From Nymphaea colorata (lineage: Eukaryota; Streptophyta; Magnoliopsida; Nymphaeales; Nymphaeaceae), in the NCBI RefSeq assembly GCF_008831285.2, contig NC_045147.1, positions 19,532,581 to 19,596,580 of the forward strand: a stretch of 64,000 nt of DNA, read 5' to 3'. Shown here one piece after another: positions 10,645-27,138 of this stretch (the stretch's first letter is position 1; each line of letters opens with the position of its first letter). The notes beneath the pieces were generated by a model. That model had not been told where the DNA came from and ran no database searches. It saw only the letters and a program-made list of their open reading frames with translations. Position numbers and translations under genes: made by a program.

Positions 10645-13600
10645 ATGGAGGAGAAAGCTGCTGCTCTTCATACCGTGGAGAGTGCAGTTCAGGCACTAGG
10701 GAGGGGTTTTGACGTCACGTTCGACAGCAGGTTGCTGTATTGCAAGGGGCTTGCTGAGTCCAGAATAGTCGAGGTCGACGAGGAGCACACAAGGGATTTT
10801 GTGGCTTTTGATGATCTAGTGGTCGCTAATGTCTCCAGGGATATCAGGAGGGTCCAGGTGAAGAGTCGCAGAGAGGCATCAGGAATTCGTAGTTTTCACG
10901 AGGTATCATCTCCACGATTTTTGTTTGTTTGCTTCTTAGTGAATCATTTTTCCCATATTCGCAATTGAAAACGGAGGAAATTTCAAGTTTTATGCGTGTA
11001 TCAATTATGTTGTTATGTGTGGGGGCTTTGATATGCTTGTATTCTACGTTTCTGTTGGCAAGGTTTGATATATCGATGATTGGTGCTTGGACAATATTGA
11101 ATTATTATGCTGGTTACAATATCTAAGTTGTTGAGTAAATGCATTATCACTGATTTGATCACTCATTTGATAACATTAATATCTTCCTTTTTCTTTTTGA
11201 GTAAGTGGGGATGATATCAAATCATAAACGCTTATTTATATGTGTCATTTTACCACTTATACATGTAGAAATAATGCATTGATGCGGTAGTCCGGCAAAA
11301 TAGCTTGTTATTTGTGAGGGTCGTGATGGTTGGTGTAACGGCGGATTGTGGTCCAGAACACAATATAGTATCCAAAAAATGATAAGAGAATCCTGTTTCT
11401 TCCTTCAAGATAATGCGATTACTTGCCGAATGACATGCTCCTATTTTACAGGTCCGACTAATTGCTGCACATGTCAATAGGATGAGCCTGGAAAGAGTAG
11501 TTTCCATTTTTGGTGGTCTAGCTTTACCTGAGATTCGTTGGTTAGAACTGTATGGCATTGAGTAGTCTCGATTTCTTATTCAGTTCTAAGACTACCTATT
11601 GGACCAGTACGTTTTGATCCACAGGCATACTGACACCCATACATATAACATATAGATGCATACACACGTATGTGCATACATTGTGTGTGTATGTAGATTC
11701 ATTCTCTAATTGTGAAATTCCCATACATCTTCATATCTCCCTCTAAAAGACTAAAACTTTACTAAATTCGTATACGGAGGTTTGTTTCAAGGCTTATTCG
11801 TTCTTAGGATAAACAGATAAGAGTTGTAACATGTTTTTATTTCCTTGTATTACTGATAAAGATTTTATTCCTGGTGGTGGAGGGTATGTTTTCTTATATG
11901 TTAAGAATTGTCAGTGCGTATGCATACTGAACCAGCAGTGTTTAGTCCTAACTCCTAAGTGCACAGATTGTGGTATTAGCACTGAACTGCTGTCCTAAGT
12001 CGGAGAGATTTTAAGTTTGGGCATCTTACAATAGTTTATCATATTGACTTTCTATATAAACGGGCTGATATTATGTAGCTGCATGACAAAATCTCAGATG
12101 GCTGAGTATTTCAATATCAAGGCATGTCTTTCCGGAAGTGTCCCTCTAGGAAACTTCAATTCTGCTTTCAATTTCACTGGATTGAGGCACATTGATTCAG
12201 CTGCTACAAAGTCCCTTGCTGTTGATGGATTCTATGTACCCTTGGTCAAGGTTGAGTTAATGAAGCTTCCTTTGGTATTAAGGGAGAATGTGAGACATGC
12301 TGTTCCATGTTCATGGGATCCAATGGCTTTAGCTAGGTGAGTTCCATTTCTGCATGTTTTATCTTCAAGAGGAGCTTGATACTGAAACCAATATTTAAAT
12401 GATTGCTTGGTGTTTCAGCTTCATTGAGAACTTTGGTACACACGTCATTACATCTGTGACAATTGGAGGTAGAGATGTAATATATGTCAAGCAGCACAAT
12501 ACCTCTTCTTTATCAGCTGCAGCAATTAAACATTATGTTCAGGACATTGGGGATCAAAGATTCTCTGATACAGATGCCCAAACAAGTAGAACTCCAGTGA
12601 AATTCAAAGACAAGGCTGGTGTTGCTTTTCCTTCTCTTGGGAAAGATATTTATAATTCATGTTCTGTTCAATTTGGTGCTTGTATGTGTTTTCTTATATT
12701 ACTTATTGCTGTAAGTTGCAGGCTGGAGACTCTTTCGCATTTAACAGCCAAGGTGTACATCCTCAACCTTCAATTCCTCCATTTCTAACTGGGAAAGAAG
12801 TAAGTGTTGCTACTTCTAAATGTATGTAAGTGAAAAATGAATTCAATTTGTTAACAAAAATATAGTTCATGGTTCTTCCTAAGGACCACATGATGATGCC
12901 ACACAGGGAAATATGTGAACTAAATTGATATGTTAAGAACTTGTTCATGCTGTAGCTACTGGGTGATATTTGTGCAGCAAATAAACTTGGATTGGCAGAA
13001 AAATATGGTTTCCACTGGAATGTAGAGACCATTTTCTAAATTAAAATGCATGAACACAAGGTGTCAATCATTCTTCCATCCGCTTTCACTGTTCTTGTAG
13101 GCATATGATACAAGATATTTTTTGTGTCTTTGCTTTTACCTTGGAGGAGATAAAATTTTGCATGTGTGACGTGGAACTTGTAGGTCAACAAAGAGGACCA
13201 CGATTGCTGGGGACATGGTCTAAGATAATCCATTAACCTTGTCAATTGTTGTATCAAAACAATGAGAACATAAGGGCGAAACCTCCAGGAAAACTAGGTA
13301 TATGGAGTACAATTGTAGAAAGTTGAAACAGGGTAAGTAGGTTACTGGTATAGTTTCTGTGATGCACAATAGCCCTCAATTATGGACTTATACTGCAGCG
13401 ATAACTGGTGCAACTAGAAATTTCAAATATACCTCAAGATACAACATCTCCCTTGACTTTCACTTGGTTGTTTTGGGCCTTTGGCAGTCTTTTCCCTTTG
13501 TTTGATGAATCACCTTTTAATAAAAAAACAGTTGCAAGTTATTAAAGCAACTTAAAGCTGCATGTCAGATGCTTGAATGCGTATGTTGCCCTTTTGTTGT

Positions 13601-15589
13601 TGCTTTTGAGACTACAAACCTGTTATTAAGGCCTGAATCCTGCATAGAATGGAAACAAGTACCATGCAGAGAAGCTGCAGCCTTACTGGACAAAAGCCAG
13701 GACCTGATTAAGTGGAGAAGATGTTCAAATTTGAAGTGCACCCAAACTATATCAACAGAAAATTGCATGAATATTTCTCACATATTTTTTCATTCAGTTG
13801 ATAGCTTGAACAATTGTTATGTTTTTAGCAGCAACTAACCAAATGATTCTATAACCAGCCCATGTTCACCTGCTTTTTTCCTCTTTTGCATTATTTTGTG
13901 CATCATATTTCCAATCTGACAACTGTTATTGCAACCTGCCCATCCAGACTTACATAATCAGTACTGCAGTTTCTGGTGTTATAGAGCATAGGTGACACAT
14001 TCATGTAGCTTTGAACTTGTTGAAATGCTGTTGTTCTGCAGGATGTTACCGTGATTTTGAGGAGAAGAGGAGGAGACGATCTGATTCAGAGCCATACTCA
14101 TTGGGCAAAAACTGTTCGATTTGCTCCTGATGTTGTTGACATGACCTTCTGTCCGATCAGCTCTCTACTTGATGGTATTCCTGGAAAGGATCACCTTGTT
14201 CGGGCCATTGACCTTTACCTAGAAAGTGAGAAGCATCGCCTGCACCATCCAGCAGCTGCTACCATTTTATACAATGAATTAGTTGCATAATGTTCTCTTT
14301 AACAAACAATTGCAGATAAACCTCCGATTGAGGAATTGCGATACTTCTTAGAGTTCCAGATTCCTCGTGTATGGGCGCCCAACAGGGACCACCTTCCTGG
14401 TCCTCAAAGAAAGGGGCCTGTGTGCCCCTCTCTGCAGTTTAGCTTGATGGGTCCTAAGCTTTATGTTAGCCCGGAACAGGTAATCTGTCACTCACTCTTT
14501 CTCAATATACACACACAATTCAACCTTGACGTTTGTCAAGATTTATCTGGAATAAAAATGACAATATAATAACCAGAGCATCAACGGTCTGGCAGTTGAT
14601 GAATTGAAAAACACGACCTAGCTATCCCATAGCTCAAGGGTTCTGATTTCACAGAATGGTAAACTACTTACACATTTTACTAGAGTCTGACATGATCAAA
14701 GGCTTTTTTAGACTTTTAATTTCTTGTAGATTATTCAAAATCTAACAAAAAAACTCCTTCATATTGAAATTCATTCATCGCCTCTTCTCTTCTAAATCCT
14801 GTGTTCCCTTGTTTCATTTGGCCTAAAGCTGGTTGTGTTATTTTGTGCTAAATCTGCTTAGAGAAGTGATCACTTTTACTTGCATTTTTTGAGAGTAGAG
14901 CATGCTCTCCAATTTACTTTCACCTCAACTAAACAAAGCCACATGCAAAAGAGCAGGTATCAGTTGGTAGGAAGCCTGTTACAGGTCTTCGTCTGTGCCT
15001 AGAAGGGAGCAAGCAAAAGCGACTGTGTGTTCATCTCCAACACTTGGCAACATTGCCGAAGATCCTCCAACCGTACTGGGACATCCATGTGGCCATTGGA
15101 CCGCCTAGGTGGCATGGAGCTGAAGAACAAGATACTAGATGGTTTGAGCCAGTGAAATGGAAGAATTTTTCTAATGTCAGCACTGCCCCAATTGAGTTGA
15201 ACGAATCCTACACTGCTGAACCTTCGGGTGCTTACATAGTTACTGGTGCTCAGCTTGGAGTCTGGGATTTTGGGAATAGAAATGTTTTGCATTTGAAACT
15301 TTTATATTCCAAGGTCCCTGGTTGCACTATCAAGAGATCTGTTTGGGACCATACTCCAAGTCAAAATGATATTGCAAGAACACAAGCGGTTGAAGCTTCA
15401 AAAACCAGTGACTCAAGCTCTGGAATGACGACAGCACAGGCGGCGAAACTGATGAAAATTGTGGACATGTCTGAAATGAGCAAAGGTCCACAGGATCCAC
15501 CGGGCCACTGGTTGGTTACAGGTGCTAAATTAGGTGTAGAGAAAGGGAAGATTGTTTTGCGAGTAAAATACTCTCTATTGAACTTTTGA
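10645..15589 (+). CDS. MACPF-domain protein, CAD1/NSL1-type
   Basis: Coding exons read 10645-10902, 12098-12336, 12419-12614, 12722-12799, 14042-14225, 14316-14479 and 14957-15589, giving 583 aa, within the usual size of this plant family. The MACPF fold occupies roughly residues 1-330. The signature FIENFGTH lies at 167-174, followed by VTIGGRDVIYVKQ. Later family blocks are KEDVTVILRRRGGDDL (about 256-271), RVWAPNRDHLPGP, LCLEGSKQKRLCVHLQHL and, near the C-terminus, PGCTIKRSVWDHTP. The chosen start is the first ATG, with MEEKAAALHTVESAVQALGRG as in relatives. Phases agree at every junction, but the third intron (about 12615-12721) lacks a clean GT donor and its edges may shift by a few bases. 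Arabidopsis members (CAD1, NSL1) restrain salicylate-dependent cell death; the same role here is inferred from family only. It lacks a signal peptide. Confidence 0.93.
10903..12097 (+). other. MACPF intron 1
   Basis: 1.2-kb phase-0 intron from GAG/GTATCA to TCTCAG/ATG. The join gives FHE-MAEYFN, the family's usual sequence at this position. AT-rich; no element recognised. Confidence 0.8.
12800..14041 (+). other. MACPF intron 4
   Basis: 1.24-kb phase-0 intron from AAAGAA/GTAAGT to CTGCAG/GATGTT, joining TGKE to DVTVI. Short open frames inside carry no family signal. Confidence 0.8.
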
Positions 15590-16531
15590 CAACAGTTGCA
15601 GCACGTCATTGTCATTGTGGGCTCGGTAGGAAGGTTCGCTGGGCAGGCAGGAGACGCTATTTTGCACTGCCCATTGTAGCATCTGTATGTAAATCACATT
15701 TAGTGGGTTGCTTGTAGTAATTTTGAAAGTACCGTGAAGGGATTTTCCCTGTCAATGGAAGTATTATTGCACTTATCGATGGAAAGAACTCGTGATAAAA
15801 AAGTTTCTTCTTGAGTGATGATTTTAGCTTTAGAGCTAATTATTTATGCTACGAAGCCATCTTGAATGGAGTCAACGGACAACGCTCTGTTTCGAACATG
15901 GATTCTTATTGGGTACCTTGTCTTCCTCGGCTGTCCAACAATTAACTAGTACCTTCTAGTTTCTTGAACAATGCACAGACAGACATAAGGACGTCAAAAT
16001 TGAAGGAGATGAAAATACTTCGATGCGCGCAAGGTGTTTTGTCGACCTTATCAACTCAACAATAAAAGATAAAGTCCTACCAAGTATCTGATTTTTCATA
16101 ATTCAATTTTTGTGCCCGAACAGGTCGATCGTTTTGGGAATATGACTATTGTTAGATTGCACGGTAAAGATAAAAGAGGAATTGCACGGTGCTGAATATC
16201 GTTCGCCAGTATTCCACCAAAAGGAAAAAGAAAGTAGATGCTTTAGACAAAGGTGCCTAACCAAGTCACCTTGTAGTTGTTTTCATAAAAAAGGGACTAT
16301 AAGAAGAAACGTATGAGGTTCAGGTATCAGAACAAGGTATACAAGGAAAATCGGTGGGTGTGACGAGGACAACACAGAGACCATGCTTTTTATTGTCACA
16401 GCACGCTTAAAAGTTTTCAGTTGTAGTGTTGATTCACTAAACATACAAGCATATCTCTTTTGCACAATTTCGTCCATAAAAGGATTTTCCATTTCAGATT
16501 CTTGTGGCCGGTAGACAAATGGTGGTCGACT
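15590..16531. other. Convergent intergenic region between MACPF and macro-domain genes
   Basis: Contains the 3' flanks of both genes. A minus-strand AATAAA (16394-16389) lies about 140 nt past the macro-domain stop codon and is a plausible poly(A) signal. No additional gene was seen. Confidence 0.5.
16389..16394 (-). terminator. Candidate poly(A) signal for the macro-domain gene
   Basis: AATAAA on the minus strand, about 140 nt downstream of the stop. Plant poly(A) signals are loose, so this is suggestive only. Confidence 0.3.
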
Positions 16532-19474
16532 TTATAAAACCTCATTTGCCTTCTCCAACCAAGCACTGTAGGCGTCGTCCGAGAACAGGACGAAGTGGAT
16601 CTGCACGTGACAAACTAGATCAGGATTAGGTATCTTGAATTAGTTCCAGCAGCATTCTTAAGTCTCCCTCGCTCCCCAAACATGCGAAACGTCGACATAC
16701 AACTAATTCACCTTCATTTATATCCTCGCAGGTGGTGATAATTACATGAACTATACCAACCAAACTTTTAAGCTATTTTACAAAGAAAAGCAAGCAATCT
16801 GCATTTTCAGAATAACGGCCCCACAAATGAGTGTGTGCACGCGTGTGCCCACATATCTAAACAAAAATCTGCTACAGTTGTATGCTAGTGGAAAACACAT
16901 TTTTTTGTCTGATTAAAAAAGATTCAAAGAATCAGAAAAGACCCTCCAGATCTGAATCATGTAAACTGCATGTTTGGTTTAGAAGCCGATCCACTAGTAC
17001 AGAAAATCCATATATACTCATAAGCCTTCTATTTCTGATGTGGGTGTGGGGGCACGCACGAGCGTCAGCATTTTTTATTAAAATGCACTAAATGTGTTAA
17101 ATGAAAATGATAAAGCATGCCATCACGACATAAATGACATGAATACCTCCTTGAAGTCATCAGCAAACTCCTTCACAGTAGATACAGCCACATACGAAGC
17201 TTCGGAAAGAGGATATCTGTAAAATTGGTGATGCGGCAATTGATCAAAACCATTGCAGACTTTGTACAGTCGTTTTAAAAGTACTATAGGGATGCCAATA
17301 TCACAGAATTCCATGGTGTAATTACCTGAAAACACCGCAAGAGATGGCAGGAAAGGCAATGTACTGAATGTGGTTTTCTTTCGCAATCCTTAAGCAATTC
17401 CTGATTAGTTGACAATCAATAAATCAGGGATCTGATGGAAGAACGAAATCAGCCAGAAAGTCCTCAAAGATAGCTGCAGCTTCATGCATAGACATCATTT
17501 TCATCAAAATAAAATTTACCTGTATACACTGCGAAGTGAAGCCTCCGGATGTTCATCAATGTCATAGACTGGTCCCACTGTATGGATCACACGAGAGACT
17601 GGCAACCGATAAGCTCTGCAAAATTTCAAGCAGAGAAACACTATTTTTAGTAAGTCCAAAATGATAGAACACATATTACAGCATCACAGCAGATAGGTAC
17701 CCCGTGATCCTCGCTTCACCAGTAGGGCAGCGAACTCCAGGTCGCACCTCTGGGACATTCCAACATGCTTCACGAAGTTCTGGTCCCGCAGCCCTGTGGA
17801 TAGCTGAAGCAAAAATTTTCCAGTCACATAAACCAGTCATGAAAAACGATGTCCTCAACAATGTCTAATAGCTACCTCCATCCACCCCACCGCCTCCAAG
17901 CATACGCTCATTAGCTGCATTTACCTGTTAGATATCATGTTGTAGAAACAGGATTAACTTCCAGAGAAAAATAAAGTAGAATCGTAAAACAGGCATGCAA
18001 TTATTCGTGCATACATACTGACATGTACTGGCTACGACATAAACTCTAAGAAATAAAGGGACATGATAAACTGCATAATCTAACCATGTGATGAGAACAT
18101 ATAAATAAATAGGTTACAAAAGATCTTCTGAATGTGAAAAAAAACAAAGAATCCCAATTAACGAATTGGCTAGTAACCATAGGTGCTCTCTTTGGTTCTC
18201 CCAAAACTAAATCAAGGATCTTTCATAGTGACATTTTTCCCTCCTCTTAAACACATAATTCACAGTGACTAACATAAAGCCATGGTCTCACTCATTTTCC
18301 CCAGAAATTTCATTAATGACTATAGGATGAGAGTGTTATCATGAAGAAGCCAGTGGCTCAAAAGGTAATTCGTCACTCTATCGACATATCCGAGGAGATG
18401 ATTGCCATTTGGCTACTTAGTCAAAGGCCAGATGATCATACATTTGGCTACCAACTCCAGCTATGATAGGTCATCATAATTCCTCTCAGTGCGAAGGCGG
18501 ACTAAGTTTGGAGAACATGGGGACAAGCAGTTTATAATAAAACTAAGTGATCCTGCATTCAGAGAGGAAGATCTGCATCGTTGCATATATTGTTGGAACC
18601 ATCTTTTCCTGTCACCACAATGAGGAAGTCAACAGTTTCAATAGCATTACTCACCTAGACCACAAGGTGATACAATTGCACCGATCCATTTGAATTTTGA
18701 AAACAATCAAGACAGAAATGTCTGGGAAGATCTCTGTTCTTCGTCTTCTCTCTTTAGGTTTTGAACCCACGAGACGTAATCATTTTACTGATTAATTGAA
18801 CAAGCTAATAAAAACGCGTAATATTAAAACACTAGAAAACACAACTAAGGGACCACCAAAGGCCTCTTGCTGTGGATCCACCAGGCGAATGTTCCATTCA
18901 ACAGTAACAACAAGAGATTCACTTATAGCAAGAACGAAAATCAACATATCATCCACCAACCAGACCGAAAGGAATCCCTCATTCCCTAAGAAGACAACCA
19001 TTCAACGGCAAGTGGGGAAGATCCATCAGCCCCACCAAAATCAAATCCATTAATTCATTGTAAAAAAGACAGAACAACAAATCAAAGATCAACCAGCGGA
19101 ATGAAAGGCCTAGCCAAGAAAGCAACAGAAAGAGGGAGCGAGGAACTGACGATCGCATCGGAAGTGCCATCAACGGACCATTTGGTGATATCCCCCCGCT
19201 GCAGCTTCAACAAGCACGTCGAGGAGAGGGGGAATGACTTCTGCCCATCGCGCGATACGCCGTTGTCGGATCTCGCCATGCCTCGCACGCAGCGAAAGAA
19301 GGAGAAGGAGAATGAGAAGGAGGAGGGGGCTCGAGGTCTATGAGTCGGTGGATGGCACTGAAGAGGTGCAACGGCAGAGAAAGATGGACGAAGGATGGTT
19401 GGTTTGGCCGGGCAAGCTCCCGCTGCTTGACTAGGGAGACAACAGAGAGAGAAGGAGCGTCCGACCATCGCCAT
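16532..19474 (-). CDS. MacroD-type macro-domain (Appr-1''-p processing) protein
   Basis: Minus-strand exons, in transcript order, are 19474-19151, 17924-17876, 17803-17701, 17615-17520, 17400-17326, 17216-17147 and 16600-16532 (TAA). All have GT/AG borders and matching phase, giving 261 aa. The macro domain spans about residues 88-258. LQRGDITKW is followed by AIVNAANERMLGGGGVDGAI (NAAN at 110-113), which is loop 1 contacting ADP-ribose. Then come VIHTVGPVYD and FPAISCGVFRYPLSEA (207-222), which is loop 2. These are MacroD-like features, and such enzymes remove ADP-ribose from acidic residues or hydrolyse O-acetyl-ADP-ribose. About 65 residues rich in Ser, Arg, Ala and Pro precede the domain and resemble an organellar transit peptide. 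Alternative starts are ATG 19468 (two codons on) and ATG 19279, which would remove the extension. Enzyme activity is inferred. Confidence 0.92.
17925..19150 (-). other. Macro-domain gene intron 1
   Basis: 1.2-kb phase-0 intron (ATC/GTCAGT to AACAG/GTAAAT) splitting the NAAN motif from the preceding DAI. Open frames on either strand inside it have no family signal. Confidence 0.8.
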
Positions 19475-22230
<2,756 letters not shown>

Positions 22231-25200
22231 TCAATGGCCTCTCCCAGAGAGCCACTTCCCAGTAAAACCCCATCCGCCAGATGATTTGTTATGCCTTGGC
22301 TCCTGAAAGCCAATGTGTTCAACTGCTCCCACAGTCTTGAACAGCCTTAGCTTCCTCACTTCCTCCACCAACGACCTGTGAGAAAGCTGGCTCCGAAAAT
22401 CGATCGACGAGTTCATCTTCGACAACCGGCGATTGCCGAAGGATGACACGTCGGTGCCAGGACTAACCATCGGACCTGAAGGCATGGCACTGTTGCGTTT
22501 ATCAATGCGCTGCTGCATATCCATGCCTGCCGGACAGAACCTTGATGATTTATTCGTCCGGCCATGTCCGGGCTGCTCATGGCTCCACTGTGGATGGACA
22601 TGCCTTAATCCGCCAAACTCTCCTGCCCCAGTGCACATGTCAGCATTGTCATTGTCACTAGAGGCATGGGTCCAGCTAGAGTAATGGCCAGAGAAAGAGG
22701 AGCCTTGGGAGCTCTTATCATCATAATCATCATCATCATAATCATTGCATGATTCATCTGCGTGGATGATAAACATCATCACTGATAAATTTGTCATGTC
22801 ATCCAAGCGAACCATGTACAGTAACAAAAAGCCCCCATGGACAACTTAATGTCTCAAGAGTTGAAACTCTGAGAGGTCATCATCATTGTACATAGCATCC
22901 GCATACTTCGATGACAAACTGGCAGATCAAAATCATCACCATGATCGTATGCAGATGTCACATTGCAATGATGGTTGACAACTATGGTTCTATACATCAG
23001 ATTCTTTTAATGCTCTATGTTGGCTGGGCAAGACTCATAGCCGCATCCACTATAATCATGTGCCACTAACATCATCAATATTCATGTATAGATGCACACC
23101 AGACAGATAGCTGGAGGCTATATGCATCAAGGAATAGCATCTTTATGCAGCATGAGGCCTCATGAGTAGATGCAGTATCATGTTTGATACCCGTTTCATC
23201 GACAAATACATGTAGGGATGTAGATGGTTCGGATTAGATAGTCGAATAGATTAAAAAACGGACACGGTAAAGAAACCAAAATCTTGAGACCATATCCAAC
23301 CATTTACATCCCTTAATGCACGAGAACAATGGCTTTGGCACTACCATCTATAGTTTTACTACGTGCTAGACTTGAACACAAGCAAGAACCATACCTCGAA
23401 GCCAATCCATTAAAGCTTTATCATCTTTGTCGGATGGTTGATGTCCCTTAAGAAAAACATCCCTTGGCAGTTGATCAAAAAAAATTCTTTGGCCAGCTCG
23501 GAGATCAGATAAAGAAGGTGAATCACAATCAAGATCAATGGCTGAGTCTTCGTCTTCCAAGTTGAAGCTGTCATGGTCTCCGACAGGCAGATCATCTTTC
23601 CAGTCAGGCACTAATGCAGAGATCTCAGTCTCAATAGCTTGTGCTATGTCGGAAGCTTCCCGGTCTGAGATCTCGAGCTCTTTAACCATTTCCTCGGCCA
23701 CCTCCATGGGTGTGTCCTTGACTATGTCAAAAGGAAACGACACATTTCTTATGACACCTGCACCCATGTCGAGTCCAACAAAAAAACTGCATTAGTCACT
23801 ACTGTCAATCGCTTCAATAATTCAGCAAGCATTTAGACTGCCACATTATCGGTTTTTATAAATTTATGCTCTAAAGTTCTGCTTTATTTTATTTCATCAA
23901 AAGGGAAGTGGAAAACAAACGAGAACTGAGACTCGACCAGAAGGGCGAATTTGGTTGCTTCTTACCGTCTTTATCAGCAATCTGGACCTTGAGAAAAATG
24001 GTGTCATCATCAGGATTCAATTTTCCCGTGATGGTCATATCGGTGGTTGCCCGGTTCGGGCGGTGAGCTTTGGCCGTAGGCGATATGGGACTAATTGCGG
24101 ATTTGCCAGGCACAGGGGTGGGTGCGGAGCGTGGGCTCGCAACTGAGGGTTTGGCTGAACTGGGAGGCCGGACCGGCGAATACTCCGGAACATCCTCGTC
24201 ATCATGGAAGAGAAAAGGATCCAGCAGCAGCTCTTCTGCTGGCACCCTGTTGGGCGCACTTTCCAGGCACCTCTCCACGAACCTTCGAGCCTCGGGATCC
24301 TTTATACGATAGAACGCCTCTGGTTTCTTCCCCTACATGAGCACAAGACTGTCCTGGTCAGGCGCTAGTTTACAGTTTACATCTTCGTCTCTGCATTTAA
24401 GTGCTACCTGAGAAATTTCATGCTTCTTCCCTTTTCTGCCTATTGGCTATGAAAAACTTTCAGAAAGATTATGATATTTAGCAAGCATGCAGGTATATAC
24501 TATATATAACTGTGGCGAACATACCAAACCAAGTAGGGGTTTTGGATTTTGATTATTACCGAGGTGACCTTCTTGTAGATCTGGGCAGGGTTGTGACACT
24601 CGCTATAAGGGTAATCAGCAGTGAGCATCTCCAACACGCACATGCCGAACGAGTAAATGTCCACCAACTCATTGTATTCTTCTTCGTAGAGTTCCGGCGC
24701 CATGAATTCCGGCGTACCTTAACAAACAATAGCGCCATCAGCACAGTGTCTACCAGTTCTATTCTAACAGGCACGCTGCGACGCTGTCCTCCATGTAATT
24801 CCCCAACGAAGAACATCAGAAGACAATGTAAGAGCGCGAGAGCGAGAGCGAGAGCGAGAGATAGACCTATGACACTGTGAGCGGCATGTGATTGGTGAAG
24901 GATGGCAGCGAGGCCTAAATCGCCGATCTTGACTTCGCCCAGATGGCCGTTCACGAAGATGTTGTCACACTTGAGGTCCCTGTGGATGACGGGAGGGTCG
25001 TGGCTGTGCAGGTAGACCAGCCCCCTCAGTATCTGCCTGCACCAGTTCTTTATCGCCCGTATGTCCACCCGCCGGTACTTCTGCCGATACCTGATCACCC
25101 CCCACAAACGCACGCACCCACCCCGCACCCAAACTCTCATGAGACGTCATAATCCATGTACAAATCATCATCATGTTAGCATGCAAACATTCATCCCCAT

Positions 25201-26106
25201 ATCAAATAATATTTCTTCATCTTTACTTCCCATTCCATCAATTTATTTTGATGTGTAAGAATCAAGCTCAAGAAAGCCATGCATATCGTAGCACATGCGT
25301 ATATGTGTGGTATTAGTATCTTAAAAATTCACATTGAACAATTTAAGATCAAAGGGGAAATGGATAAGGATATATAAGCTTTCTAATGACATAATTATCG
25401 AGGGGAGAACTTAGGAACCCATCCTTCTTTGGCACTCATACTATTAGGCAGGTTAGTCAGTGGGTGTCGGCATCATGCAACTAAAGGAAGCAAGTTGACA
25501 AGATACTGTTGCTTTCATTTCAATATTGGGAGGCTTCAATTGGGCGTCCCATCTTCCTTCATTTTAAGCAGGGTTGGGACGTTCACGTGGGTAGACGACG
25601 AATGGTTGGTTAAGTCACCATCCATGGCTGCTTGGTCGGTCTCATCCCACTAGGCCCTGTGGCCCCCATGCACCACTCGAGAATATGCTTTCTCTGTCGC
25701 CCATACATGTACAAAAGCCTATGTTCTTGGCTTTCTCTTAATCCGTCGTGTCGTCGTTATTTCGATGTTAAGATGAGCGACCAAGAAGAGACAAATTCCG
25801 GGGTTTTCATCATTAAGTTCCGGGACAAATTGATAGTTCAGGTTCCACAATTGGAGCCTGTAATTCAATTATTATCGGAAAGTGCAGATAATAATTATAT
25901 GTACCACTTCCTCATCGATCGGAAGCAACCTCAAAGGCTGAAACCAAATCTTACTACGCATAATTTACTTTTCTTGTCTTTATACAAGCAAGCTGAGGTT
26001 AAGCACAAGTTTAACAATACACGTGACTAGTCATGAGGGAACGGAAACTCTGGTTGCCAAGATCAAAAGGTTTTGTCTTTACGTAAATTGCATTTATGTA
26101 AAGCAG

Positions 26107-26158
<52 letters not shown>

Positions 26159-27094
26159 CAGAACGGTTTTAAAACTTTTGAAATAGTTTTGTTGTCATTA
26201 AGATGGAAAAAGAAAAAAAATTTGTCGCCTGCTTCTATTTGGATAGTCTGGGGAATGAAGCACTACTGATCTTCATAAACATGAACCTCAGGTATATATA
26301 TATATAACAGAAAAACTTTTGAAATAGTTTTGTTGTCTTTACGATGGAAAAAGAAAAAAAAAATTGTCGCCTGCTTCTATTTGGATGGTCTGGGGAATGA
26401 AGAACTGTTGATCTTCCCTAACAAACATGAACCTCAGGTACATTGACTTTGGTATACAGGCCTGTCTACGTAGGCAAAAAAGACCTTTCCAAGAATACTG
26501 TCTTTTCTCAACTTAATATATATGCACTTCATCGGGGTTTTTTTTTTTGTTAAAAACATTTCTTTTTTTTTTTTCAAAATGTCTCTTCAAAGTGACGACT
26601 GACGGCTTTTCTCATGCGGACTCTTTCTCTGTGGGCGATAATCTTCTATATCGCCAAAAAATTAGAAAAGATAACCCCATGACGTCATTTCCCCGTTATT
26701 TCCCAAGATTCGAAATGAGTTAGATTACCATCACGCCTTTAGTTCTCCTCCTCTTTTTTTCTTTTCCACCCTCTCTACGTCGTCTACCTTGATCAGTGAA
26801 CAGATAATCTTTTATGCTGCTTTTAACAGAATAAACATAAGAACAGCTAAATATTCATGATAATCTATTTTAAATATGTTATTTCGCTATTATATTTGAT
26901 TTTAATGACATCAATACTAAAAATCCTGATTCTCCGGTCCATTATTCTACGACATCCTAGCCGCATCTTCCTGACAAATTTAGATCGTCTAGGCAATAAA
27001 AGCGAGAAGGCACATGGCGCCACAGCAGCCAAATTCATCAACCAAGTGTATGAATTTTCTCGAAAAGGGCCAATCGAAAATCACATGCAGTCAT

Positions 27095-27138
<44 letters not shown>

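Noticed and set aside
25632-26027. + strand frame inside WNK intron 3 ([12 protein letters not shown]...)
   Set aside because: Antisense within an intron, with no family recognised. Noted in the intron entry rather than called a gene.
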